Assembly (NCBI GenBank): GCA_902629125.1 | Contig: CACOPQ010000023.1 | Span: forward strand, 1-34,893 | Direction of reading: 5' to 3' | Length of the DNA stretch: 34,893 nucleotides | From: an uncultured Alphaproteobacteria bacterium | Lineage (GTDB): Bacteria > Pseudomonadota > Alphaproteobacteria > Thalassobaculales > Thalassobaculaceae | In this document: in pieces, positions 25,252 to 33,179 of the stretch | Layout of the letters: every line of letters begins with the position of its first letter | Position numbering within the stretch: position 1 is the stretch's first letter | Program-made: the position numbers and the translations under genes | Notes under the pieces: generated by a model | What the model was told of the DNA's origin: nothing | The model's input: the letters and a program-made list of their open reading frames with translations, nothing else | Database searches by the model: none

Positions 25252-25286
25252 AACGTTTATTAGTGTAAGCCTTCGGGAGTTTTTAA

Positions 25287-26144
25287 ATGAATGGCATAAA
25301 AAATCTATTTAAGCCAGGTAAGCTTGTTACGGCACCTGGAATTTTTGACGGTATCTCCGCTCGTATCGCAGACCCTTTTAAGTTCGAACTACTATACATG
25401 ACAGGTTATGGAACAGTCGCCTCGCATTTAGGCATGCCAGATGCAGGGATCGCTAGCTACACCGATATGGTGGGCCGGGTCCAGATGATATCTAATGTTA
25501 TCAATACACCATTCATAGCAGATGGCGACACTGGCTATGGGGGTTTATTGAACATGCAACACACAATCAGAGGTTATGAACTTGCGGGCGCAGCAGGAAT
25601 ACAGGTTGAGGATCAAGAATTCCCAAAAAAATGTGGCCATACACCGGGTAGACGAGTGATTCCTGTTGAAGACATGGTGCAAAAGATAAGAGTTGCTGTA
25701 GAGACTCGGTCTTCTTCTGACTTTCTCATAGTTGCTAGAACAGATGCACGAACGAGCTATGGCTTGGACGAGGCACTGAGGCGGGGAGAGGCTTTTGCCA
25801 AAGCCGGTGCGGATATTTTGTTTATAGAATCACCCGAGTCAGTTGATGAAATGGAAAGGATTTGCGCTAGTTTTGATGCGCCACTTTTAGTGAACGTGGT
25901 GGATGGTGGAAGCACTCCTGTTCTTTCTAAACAAGAATATATAGACTTGGGTTATCAAGTAGCTATCTATCCAGGAACTGGTTTTTTAGCCTGCGCTCAT
26001 GCTTTGAATTCAGTATATGGCACTATCAAAGAGACGGGCTCATCAGTTGATGTAGAAGTTCCATTGAGAGACTTCATGACAATGGCAAAAGATATGGGTT
26101 TTCAAGATGTTTGGGATTTTGATAAGCGTCACGAACAGATCTGA
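25287..26144 (+). CDS. Isocitrate lyase/PEP mutase-family lyase
   Basis: A 285-residue TIM-barrel enzyme of the ICL/PEPM superfamily. The metal-binding ADGDTGYG (78-85, with Asp79 and Asp81), the VEDQ Glu/Asp (107-110) and the lyase signature KKCGH (114-118) with catalytic Cys116 are present. The last motif points to a C-C lyase such as methylisocitrate or 2,3-dimethylmalate lyase, rather than PEP mutase or oxaloacetate decarboxylase. The helix after the barrel (MTMAKDMGFQDVWDFDKRHEQI) is normal. GGGAG lies 7 nt before the ATG. It is followed after 42 bp by a thioesterase-like gene. The substrate is a 2- or 3-substituted malate or citrate analogue; which is not decidable. Confidence 0.85.
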   Translation: MNGIKNLFKPGKLVTAPGIFDGISARIADPFKFELLYMTGYGTVASHLGMPDAGIASYTDMVGRVQMISNVINTPFIADGDTGYGGLLNMQHTIRGYELAGAAGIQVEDQEFPKKCGHTPGRRVIPVEDMVQKIRVAVETRSSSDFLIVARTDARTSYGLDEALRRGEAFAKAGADILFIESPESVDEMERICASFDAPLLVNVVDGGSTPVLSKQEYIDLGYQVAIYPGTGFLACAHALNSVYGTIKETGSSVDVEVPLRDFMTMAKDMGFQDVWDFDKRHEQI

Positions 26145-26186
26145 TAAGGAAACGCTTCAATTAAAGATAACATTGGCAGGAAAATA

Positions 26187-26996
26187 GTGGAAGATTTTTT
26201 AGAAACATATAGAGGTGACGTGTCTCCATGGGAAGTTGATTCAACCGAGCATTTCACCGTAGCTTATTATTATGAAAAATTCGAAGCTGCAACCTTTCGT
26301 TTTCTCCGGCACCTCGGGTTAGACCCATCATTTGCCAAGACAAAAGCAGCGCTTACACATTACAAAACCGAGCTGCACAACCGGGATATTTATTATATAA
26401 AGAGCGCCCTAATATCGGCTGGCGACAACCCAATAATAGGACACAAATTATTTAAGGCCGACAGCGACATTTTATGCACAACAATGCAACAGACCTTGTC
26501 GGAAATCTCTATAGAAGGTAACGCAATCGAGTGGGATGGCGACAGTAAAGAAGATCGCCATCAACCAGGAGACGAAACATCTTGGGTGCAGTCCTTGAAA
26601 GACGTAGTCCAGCCAAATGAAATTAACTGGTCTGACGGTCTTTCTTTACCTGGATATATTCATCGGTTTTCGACTGCAAATAGTTTTATAATGGCAGCAT
26701 TTGGACTAACTCCAGATTACCTGACGAAGTTTAGAATTGGACTTTCCACATTTGAGTTTCAACTTGAATTTCATAGTTCGGTTAAGTCTGGCGATTTAAT
26801 TAATATTGAGAGTTGTATTGCCCAGTTGGGCCGTTCATCTGTGAGATTTTATCATCGCATGGCAAATGCTGAAACAGGCGAAGAGGTAGCAACCTTAAGT
26901 CAATACGGTGTTCACCTTGATCTTGATAGTCGCAGACCAAAACCCATCCCGAATGATCTCCGAAAAAGAGCAGAGCATCTACTCCCAAAAACTTAG
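26187..26996 (+). CDS. Tandem hotdog-fold acyl-CoA thioesterase-like protein
   Basis: A 269-residue protein with two hotdog-like repeats. The N-terminal VSPWEVDSTEHFTVAYYYEKFEAATFRFL resembles the active-site helix of 4-hydroxybenzoyl-CoA-type thioesterases (Asp-x-x-x-His-x-x-x-x-x-Tyr). The C-terminal half TKFRIGLSTFEFQLEFHSSVKSGDLINIESCI is the second hotdog sheet. The start is GTG at 26187 with AGG 6 nt upstream. It follows the PEPM-family lyase by 42 bp and precedes the zinc dehydrogenase by 54 bp. It could hydrolyse an acyl-CoA made by the pathway, or act as a hydratase. Function is inferred from fold only. Confidence 0.7.
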   Translation: MEDFLETYRGDVSPWEVDSTEHFTVAYYYEKFEAATFRFLRHLGLDPSFAKTKAALTHYKTELHNRDIYYIKSALISAGDNPIIGHKLFKADSDILCTTMQQTLSEISIEGNAIEWDGDSKEDRHQPGDETSWVQSLKDVVQPNEINWSDGLSLPGYIHRFSTANSFIMAAFGLTPDYLTKFRIGLSTFEFQLEFHSSVKSGDLINIESCIAQLGRSSVRFYHRMANAETGEEVATLSQYGVHLDLDSRRPKPIPNDLRKRAEHLLPKT

Positions 26997-27050
26997 GGCA
27001 ATTAAATATTATTCATAGCGAAGGTCATATCTATCTACTAGGAAAAATTG

Positions 27051-28088
27051 ATGCGCGCTGCAGTTCTCACTCGTAGAAGTTGGATAGAAATACTTGAGCA
27101 TAAAATACCACCCGCCGATAAAGATGAAGTCAGGGTCAGGATAAAAGCAGGGGGTATTTGTGGCTCTGATATTCACTACTACCAACACTATAAAATGGGA
27201 GATTTCCCTGTCAGGGAACCATTTATCCTAGGTCATGAAGCGGCTGGCGTAGTTGAGACAGTTGGAGAAAATGTTAAAGACTTGCAAAATGGTGACTTAG
27301 TCGTAGTAAACCCAAGTCATCCTTGTAAAAACTGCAGCTATTGTTTCTCAGGAAGAGAACTCTTATGTGCCGACATGAGATTTTTAGGGAGTTCCAGAAA
27401 ATTTCCCCATATCCAAGGAATGTTCTCCCAGATTTTTACTACAAAACGATCGCAGTGCTTTAAGCTACCTTCAAATCTCTCCCTACATCATGCCGCTTTC
27501 GCAGAACCACTTGCGGTTGCCATGCATGCTGTTCAGAATGCTGGAGCCTTAATTGGTGCCAATGTCTTGATTTCAGGGGCCGGACCAATTGGCTGTTTGA
27601 TCCTAATGGTGACGAGGTTAGGGGGAGCGAATACTGTTACAATAACAGATATTAAAAAAGAGCCTCTTCGATTAGCGGAGAACATTGGCGCGACAAGAGC
27701 TCTTGATATTTCACAATCAGTAGACCAACTACCGTTGACAGGCGACCCGAGAGGAAGTTTTGATGTAGCTTTTGAAGCTTCAGGAAATAGCAATGCAGTA
27801 ATGCAAGCAATAAAAAATCTCAAACCAGGAGGTACTTTTGTACAAGTAGGAACATTTCAGAATACGAACATTTCTATTCCTTCGGACGTAATCATGACAA
27901 AAGAATTAACTCTTAAAAGTTCGTTCAGGTTTGATAAGGAATTTTCTTGGGCTGCTGAGTATCTCGCGACCCAAAGAATCAATGTCGAACCACTATTGTC
28001 TCATGTTTTCCCTATGGAGGAGGCTAATGAAGCATTTCAACTTGCCCAGGATCGCACAAAGGCGATGAAAATTCATTTAGCTTTTTAA
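27051..28088 (+). CDS. Zinc-dependent sugar-acid dehydrogenase, L-idonate 5-dehydrogenase-like
   Basis: A 345-residue MDR-family alcohol dehydrogenase. The catalytic zinc ligands are Cys37 (GICGSD), His61 and Glu62 (LGHEAAG), and the structural zinc site is Cys92, Cys95, Cys98, Cys106. The NAD Rossmann motif GAGPIGCL is present near 175-182. The segment GSDIHYYQHYKMGDFPVREPFILGHE is that of L-idonate 5-dehydrogenase, so the substrate is probably L-idonate or a related hexonate. TTG at 27048 precedes the ATG at 27051; the ATG is chosen because AGG is 8 nt upstream. It closes the plus-strand cluster that begins at 25287. The divergent SDR could take the 5-keto product further. Confidence 0.85.
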   Translation: MRAAVLTRRSWIEILEHKIPPADKDEVRVRIKAGGICGSDIHYYQHYKMGDFPVREPFILGHEAAGVVETVGENVKDLQNGDLVVVNPSHPCKNCSYCFSGRELLCADMRFLGSSRKFPHIQGMFSQIFTTKRSQCFKLPSNLSLHHAAFAEPLAVAMHAVQNAGALIGANVLISGAGPIGCLILMVTRLGGANTVTITDIKKEPLRLAENIGATRALDISQSVDQLPLTGDPRGSFDVAFEASGNSNAVMQAIKNLKPGGTFVQVGTFQNTNISIPSDVIMTKELTLKSSFRFDKEFSWAAEYLATQRINVEPLLSHVFPMEEANEAFQLAQDRTKAMKIHLAF

Positions 28089-28125
28089 ATTGAACTGAGA
28101 GGACTTTCACGCCTCTTGTATATTT

Positions 28126-29148
28126 TCAAAATTCTCGCTCAATGCAAAAGTCTATAACCGAGATCAGAGCTTTCTTAGCTTCGCAGTCGCTAAATAAATC
28201 CAATGAATCTCTAGCCAATGCAGCATAATGTCGGGCCCTGGTCATAGTATCTTCTAGAGTGGAATGCTGTTTAATTAAGGACTGAGCCCTATCTAGATCA
28301 TCAGGGCGCTGTTCAAGTTCTTCCAAACAACGTTTCCAAAACTTCTTTTCTTTTTCATTGCCCCTTCGAAAGGCAAGAATGACAGGCAAAGTGATCTTTC
28401 CCTCGCTGAAGTCATCACCAATTGTTTTGCCCAATTCTGCTTGCCGCGCAGAGTAATCCAATGCGTCATCCACTAGCTGAAACGCTACACCTAAATTAGT
28501 TCCATAAGCGGCCAAAGCTTCTTCCTCGATTTTTGGTCGATCCGCTACAACCGCACCAATCCTAGCAGCAGCAGAAAAAAGCTCGGCGGTCTTAGATTGA
28601 ATCACTTCCAAATAATCAGATTCGCTAGTCGTGGTGTCGTTGGTTGTTAGCAGTTGGTGGACTTCACCTTCTGCTATCACTGCTGAAGCGTTCGATAAAA
28701 GTTTTAGAACGTGAAGCGACCCATCACTGACCATCAGTTGAAAAGCTCGACTAAACAAAAAATCACCAACTAATACGCTAGGCTGATTTCCCCAGACTGA
28801 ATTAGCCGTCAACTTTCCCCTTCGGAGCTCGCTCGCATCAACTACGTCATCATGTAACAATGTCGCCGTATGAATAAACTCTACACAAGCTGCTAACTTT
28901 ATATGACGATCACCCGAATATTGACAAAGGGCAGCGGTTCCTAAGGTAAGCATTGGTCTGAGACGTTTACCTCCAGCTGCTATTAAGTGGCCAGCTAACT
29001 GGGGTATCAGGTGAACAGGACTTTGCATGTGCTCAAGTATTGTTGCATTGACCTTGTCGAGATCCTTGGTCACTAGTTTCATGAGTAAGTCTAGCGACGG
29101 CTTTTTAGCCAACTCTCCAGATGTTTTAAAATCTATAATAGTAGCCAC
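28126..29148 (-). CDS. ispB: Octaprenyl (polyprenyl) diphosphate synthase
   Basis: A 340-residue trans-prenyltransferase that makes the side chain of ubiquinone. The first aspartate-rich motif is DDVVD at 100-104, the second DDALD at 227-231, and AGGKRLRP at 58-65 binds diphosphate. The small residues before the first motif allow a long product. The start is GTG at 29148, with GGAG 7 nt upstream. The divergent arrangement with a DUF2007 gene and a TrmN6-like methyltransferase is common in alphaproteobacteria, which supports both the call and the taxonomic guess. Confidence 0.93.
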   Translation of the reverse strand: MATIIDFKTSGELAKKPSLDLLMKLVTKDLDKVNATILEHMQSPVHLIPQLAGHLIAAGGKRLRPMLTLGTAALCQYSGDRHIKLAACVEFIHTATLLHDDVVDASELRRGKLTANSVWGNQPSVLVGDFLFSRAFQLMVSDGSLHVLKLLSNASAVIAEGEVHQLLTTNDTTTSESDYLEVIQSKTAELFSAAARIGAVVADRPKIEEEALAAYGTNLGVAFQLVDDALDYSARQAELGKTIGDDFSEGKITLPVILAFRRGNEKEKKFWKRCLEELEQRPDDLDRAQSLIKQHSTLEDTMTRARHYAALARDSLDLFSDCEAKKALISVIDFCIEREF

Positions 29149-29277
29149 ACGATGACTCCGTAATTATCAATTTCCTGCAAACGCTTCTTGACTGACATAT
29201 TTGTATACGATTGCATAGAAGTTTTAAACTGCGTCACCCCGTCACGCAAATCGCTTTGAAAATAATTGAGATTAAAA

Positions 29278-29484
29278 TTGAAAGAGCTTATTAGAACCAA
29301 TGACCTTGTTAAATTATCTTTCTTGCTGGCCCACCTGAAGTCAGTTGGAATTGAAGGTTATGTAATCGACAACCATATGAGCATAATGGAAGGAAGTGCC
29401 AATGCTATTCCTCGACGCCTAATGGTATCCTCTTCTGACTATACGAAAGCCGAAAAGCTACTTGAACAGCTTGGTGAAGAATAA
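29278..29484 (+). CDS. DUF2007 (putative signal transducing) protein
   Basis: About 68 residues. KELIRTNDLVKLSFLLAHLKSVGIEGYVIDNHMS is the DUF2007 core, with RRLMVSSSDYTKAEKLLEQLG at the end. The start is most likely TTG at 29278 (GAG 7 nt upstream), which gives the family's normal MKELxRTND N-terminus; TTG at 29266 would add four residues. It is 2 nt upstream of the tRNA methyltransferase gene, so they are co-translated. Family function is unknown. Small cytoplasmic protein. Confidence 0.85.
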   Translation: MKELIRTNDLVKLSFLLAHLKSVGIEGYVIDNHMSIMEGSANAIPRRLMVSSSDYTKAEKLLEQLGEE

Positions 29485-29485
29485 A

Positions 29486-30238
29486 ATGAAAATCGAAAAA
29501 TTCACCATAGATAATTTTCTTGGGGGGAAACTGCAAATCAAACAACCTGCGAGAGGATATCGGATAGGGATAGATACTGTTTTATTAGCGAGCGCAACAA
29601 AACCGACGGCTGGTGCGAAAGTTCTGGACCTAGGTTGCGGCGTTGGTGGAATTTCGCTGTGCTTATTATCCAATCACCTCAGTATATCTGTCGTTGGAAT
29701 GGACCTAGATAGAGATTTAATAGAAATTGCTAAAGAAAATAATCTAACTGGCGGCTTCGAAAAGCGGTTCAAACCTATAACGGGCTCTGTTTCGGATCCT
29801 CATAAAAGCCTTGTCCCAAATACATTCGATCTCGTCGTAACTAATCCCCCTTATCTAAAAAGCAATAGCTCTAATCCTTCTCCAGAAAAACGCAAGAATT
29901 CCGCCAATATTGAAACTGAAGTTGATCTAGCCAAATGGCTTAATTTTTCAGCAAAGTTTCTTAAGCCAGGAGGTAATATCTCACTTGTTCATCGTGCCGA
30001 CCGGCTCGACCATATTCTGTCACTCATGAGATCAAAGTTTGGTGGCCTTCGTGTATATCCTTTATGGCCTAAAACAGGGCAGCCTGCCAAAAGAGTAATA
30101 GTTTCCGGTGCAAAAGGTAGCGCAAGTCCAATAAAAATCTTGCCGGGCGTTATTATACACAATGCCGATGGCTCTTACACAGCGCCTGTACAATCGGCTC
30201 TTGCAGGAGAGAAGTTACTCGCCGATCTACTTAACTAA
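29486..30238 (+). CDS. tRNA1(Val) (adenine37-N6)-methyltransferase-like
   Basis: A 250-residue class I SAM-dependent methyltransferase with the MTS/TrmN6 layout. Motif I is VLDLGCGVGGISLCL (46-60), and the adenine-N6 motif NPPY is at 120-123. RGYRIGIDTVLLA before motif I is typical of TrmN6/YfiC. An in-frame TTG lies 8 codons upstream, inside the DUF2007 gene; ATG at 29486 fits the family. The stop overlaps that of the convergent ThDP gene by 4 nt (30235-30238). It methylates A37 of tRNA1(Val) in E. coli. Confidence 0.85.
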   Translation: MKIEKFTIDNFLGGKLQIKQPARGYRIGIDTVLLASATKPTAGAKVLDLGCGVGGISLCLLSNHLSISVVGMDLDRDLIEIAKENNLTGGFEKRFKPITGSVSDPHKSLVPNTFDLVVTNPPYLKSNSSNPSPEKRKNSANIETEVDLAKWLNFSAKFLKPGGNISLVHRADRLDHILSLMRSKFGGLRVYPLWPKTGQPAKRVIVSGAKGSASPIKILPGVIIHNADGSYTAPVQSALAGEKLLADLLN

Positions 30239-31860
30239 ATTATCTCGTCGTAACTACCTCTCGGTATTCTGCACGCGATCAAAGTAAACGTATCGCTAGT
30301 ACCAAGCGCAATATTTACGGCATCCTCCAGTTGGGTTCTTGTTTGGACAACAAACCCTTTGCCGCCCGTGGCCAATGCGATGCTTTTGAAATCGGTTTCG
30401 TCCATATCAACACCCACATTCTTATATTGCATCTCTCTTTGTTTTTTTTCTATCAGCGCTAAAGAGGCGTCAACAAAAACAATCACAATTACGGGTAAAC
30501 CCAAATCCCTTAGCGTTATAAGCTCGCCGAGTACCATTTCCAAACCACCGTCCCCCATAAACGCTACAACTACTCTTCCTGGATCGGCAAGTTTAGCACC
30601 AGTAGCAAGGGGTAGCGCGCACCCCATTGTACAGAATGCACTAGACTGGAGGGCAGATCGTGGAACATATGTACGCCATGCTTGGCTTATGAGAATTCTA
30701 TGCGCCCCAGAATCCATTGTTATTACAGCATCTCTTGGGACAAGCCTTCTTACCGTTTCTGTAATAGCGCCCGGGCCCCATTCTTGCTTTTGACCGTAGA
30801 TCTTCTTATGCTTGGTGCGCATTTCCATCAACTCACCATTTTTCCAGGTGGTTTTTTTCTTCAAGTCCTTTGAAAGCGCTTCAATACCCTCACTTATATC
30901 ACAAACAAACTGTAGAGAAGATTTATGCATATAGGAATATTCAGGCTCTATTAGAAACTCAACAACTCTTGTTTTTGAGGAATCCCATAAATCTCTCCAA
31001 CCACTTCTCATCTCAATTGGGTCGTAACCAAGAAGTAATATTAGGTCAGCAGCGTGAATGACTGGACGAATATTTTTGTCACCCAGCGGGGATAGACCGG
31101 CGGCCCCAAGACTTAATTCGTCATCATCGGGGATTATACCTTTCGCCTTGTACGTAGTGACAACGGGCACGCCAAATTTTTTACAAAAATCTATTATTGG
31201 GCTGCTTGCGTTTTGATGGACGGCATCTAAACCAACTATCATCACTGGATTTTGCGCTTCCAGTAACCACTTTCGGGCTTTGTTAAGCGATTCCCCATTC
31301 GCCGGCTTTATTGGTGCGGGTGTTGCTCTAGTAGGTATTTTGGTCACTGGATGAAGTTGGTTGGCTATTTTTATTGGTAAGTCAAGATGCACTGGACCCG
31401 GCCTACCTTCGGTAGCAATGGCTATCGCTTTATCTATAAGCTCCTCTACAAAGCCATCCGACACCCGAAGACTTGCTTTTGTTATAGGGGAGAAAACGGA
31501 GCAATGATCGAAAACTTGATGATTATAAGTCACCGACTCAGCAGGGTCCACGCATCCAGTAATTACGATAAGAGGCACCCGGTCCTGTAAAGCATTCACC
31601 GTAACATTAACGGCATTAGCTGCTCCTGGTCCAACAGTTGCAACCATTAATCCAGGGGCTTTCGTGACATGGTGAACGCCCTCCGCCATAAATCCAGCAG
31701 CGTTTTCATGTTTTGACAAAAGAAACTTGATACCAGCGTTTTCCAATGCGTCGATTATCGTAAGTACTTCACCGCCTGGTATACCGAAGGCAAACCTTAC
31801 ATCGGCCTCATAAAGACGCTTGGCTATAATATCAGCTGTTCTATGCTTTCGTGACGTCAC
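30235..31860 (-). CDS. Thiamine diphosphate enzyme, acetolactate synthase-like
   Basis: A 541-residue ThDP-dependent enzyme with three domains. The PYR domain has FGIPGGEVLTIIDALENAG (25-43) and the catalytic Glu52 in SKHENAAGFMAEG. A central FAD/NAD-like domain follows. The PP domain has MGDGGLEMVLGELITLRDLGLPVIV, whose usual terminal Asn-Asn is Asp-Ala (FVDASLALIE). Related ALS-like proteins include acetolactate synthase, benzoylformate decarboxylase and 2-oxoacid decarboxylases. No small regulatory subunit gene is nearby, so a catabolic carboligase or decarboxylase is more likely than branched-chain synthesis. The start GTG lies 7 nt after the stop of the desulfinase-like gene, so they are co-transcribed. 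Substrate unknown; a 2-oxoacid from the upstream dehydrogenase is a natural candidate. Confidence 0.8.
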   Translation of the reverse strand: MTSRKHRTADIIAKRLYEADVRFAFGIPGGEVLTIIDALENAGIKFLLSKHENAAGFMAEGVHHVTKAPGLMVATVGPGAANAVNVTVNALQDRVPLIVITGCVDPAESVTYNHQVFDHCSVFSPITKASLRVSDGFVEELIDKAIAIATEGRPGPVHLDLPIKIANQLHPVTKIPTRATPAPIKPANGESLNKARKWLLEAQNPVMIVGLDAVHQNASSPIIDFCKKFGVPVVTTYKAKGIIPDDDELSLGAAGLSPLGDKNIRPVIHAADLILLLGYDPIEMRSGWRDLWDSSKTRVVEFLIEPEYSYMHKSSLQFVCDISEGIEALSKDLKKKTTWKNGELMEMRTKHKKIYGQKQEWGPGAITETVRRLVPRDAVITMDSGAHRILISQAWRTYVPRSALQSSAFCTMGCALPLATGAKLADPGRVVVAFMGDGGLEMVLGELITLRDLGLPVIVIVFVDASLALIEKKQREMQYKNVGVDMDETDFKSIALATGGKGFVVQTRTQLEDAVNIALGTSDTFTLIACRIPRGSYDEII

Positions 31861-31867
31861 AAATTTT

Positions 31868-33109
31868 CTATTCGGCTGCCTGCAAACCTTTTTTTGATGC
31901 TTCCCGTTCGGCCATCTGCAGAAATCCCTCGCGTGTTTGCGGCAACTTCATTCCAAGTATACGAGACGCAACGACGGTTCGCAGTATTTGCGCTGTCCCT
32001 CCTCCAATAGTGAACATCCTGGCGTCTCTAGCCAAACGCTCCATCGGATAGTTGCGTGAATAGCCACGCGCTCCAAACATCTGGAGGGCGTCATTTGTAA
32101 CCTTTAGGGCCATTTCAGATGTGAAAATTTTCCCTTGCGCCGCTAGTGTTGGATCAGGAAAGGGACTGCCATTTTGCCCCGCACTTAGAGCCGCTTTATG
32201 TAATAAAGAACGGGCCGCTTCAATTTGAACTGACATATCGGCAAGCATCCACTGCAACCCCTGAAATTCTGCTATTGGCCGACCAAATTGCTCGCGTTCC
32301 TTAGCAAACTCTAAGGCGTTTCTGTACGCGCCAACAGCCAACCCTAGGGCCACAGTTCCTGCGCCTACCCTTTGTGAGTTATAGGCATTCATCAAATCAG
32401 CAAAGCCACGTTTAAAGCCAGAAGGCGGCATTAGAACCATATTTTCCGAGATTTCTAAATTCTCGAATAATAATTCTGTTTCTGGTATGCCCCGAAGTCC
32501 CATCGTTGGCTCTCGTGCTCCCAGCTTTAGTCCATCAGCTTCCCCGCGAATTGCTAAAAATCCACCGATACCTAACTCGACGTTATTTTCGTCATAAACC
32601 CTGGCAAAAATTAAATGAAGTTTAGAAACCCCACCTCCCGTTATCCAGTGCTTTTTTCCATTGATTACGTATTTATCCCCACGCTTGTCAGCCCGTGTTG
32701 TCATTTGCGAAGCCGCGCTTCCTGCATCTGGTTCTGTTATACAGATCGCAGGTTTATCACCAGCGAGCACCAATTCAGCTGCCAACCGTTTCTGAAAGTC
32801 TGTCCCGTAATGCATGACCGCGGATATCGCACCCATGTTTGCTTCTACAGCAATCCTTCCGGTTGGACCGCAGTAGGCAGCCATTTCTTCAACAACTAGG
32901 TTGGCCTCAAGAAAACTTCTACCTGGGCCGCCATACTCTTTAGGAATGGTCATACCAACAAAACCAGCATCAGTAAGTGCTTTTACGTTATCCCATGGAT
33001 ACTGCTCACTTTTATCAACCTCCACGGCGTTTCCCGCGACAAGAGTAGACGCGATTTCACGAGCACGCTGTTGAATTTCGATTTGATCCTTAGTTAAATT
33101 AAATGTCAT
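31868..33109 (-). CDS. Acyl-CoA dehydrogenase-family flavoprotein, 3-sulfinopropanoyl-CoA desulfinase (Acd)-like
   Basis: A 413-residue acyl-CoA dehydrogenase-fold protein. The FAD/CoA region AICITEPDAGSAASQMTTRAD (121-141), WITGGGVSKLHLIFARV and NPMERLARDARMFTIGGGTAQILR are clear. The catalytic Glu is absent from both known positions: the YEGT site reads IGGGT, and the alternative site in helix G reads YNSQR with Gln246. Acd desulfinases, which release sulfite from 3-sulfinopropanoyl-CoA without dehydrogenating it, carry Gln246 and Arg84; here Arg85 occurs in GPTGRIAVEANMG. These residue numbers are from memory and the sequence resemblance to Acd (EQYPWDNV, GGGVSKLHL) is strong. ATG at 33109 is chosen because TGGA is 7 nt upstream; ATG 33121 is possible. 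Another acyl-CoA substrate is possible. Confidence 0.8.
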   Translation of the reverse strand: MTFNLTKDQIEIQQRAREIASTLVAGNAVEVDKSEQYPWDNVKALTDAGFVGMTIPKEYGGPGRSFLEANLVVEEMAAYCGPTGRIAVEANMGAISAVMHYGTDFQKRLAAELVLAGDKPAICITEPDAGSAASQMTTRADKRGDKYVINGKKHWITGGGVSKLHLIFARVYDENNVELGIGGFLAIRGEADGLKLGAREPTMGLRGIPETELLFENLEISENMVLMPPSGFKRGFADLMNAYNSQRVGAGTVALGLAVGAYRNALEFAKEREQFGRPIAEFQGLQWMLADMSVQIEAARSLLHKAALSAGQNGSPFPDPTLAAQGKIFTSEMALKVTNDALQMFGARGYSRNYPMERLARDARMFTIGGGTAQILRTVVASRILGMKLPQTREGFLQMAEREASKKGLQAAE

Positions 33110-33179
33110 GTGTGTTTCCATCGTTCATTAGTTCATCGCTTAACGGCACCTGCTGACAATATTAACTAAAATACGTTCG

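Noticed and set aside
28095..28120. Short AGAGG/CCTCT hairpin between the idonate-dehydrogenase-like gene and ispB
   Set aside because: Only five base pairs, a long loop and no clear T tract; not called a terminator.
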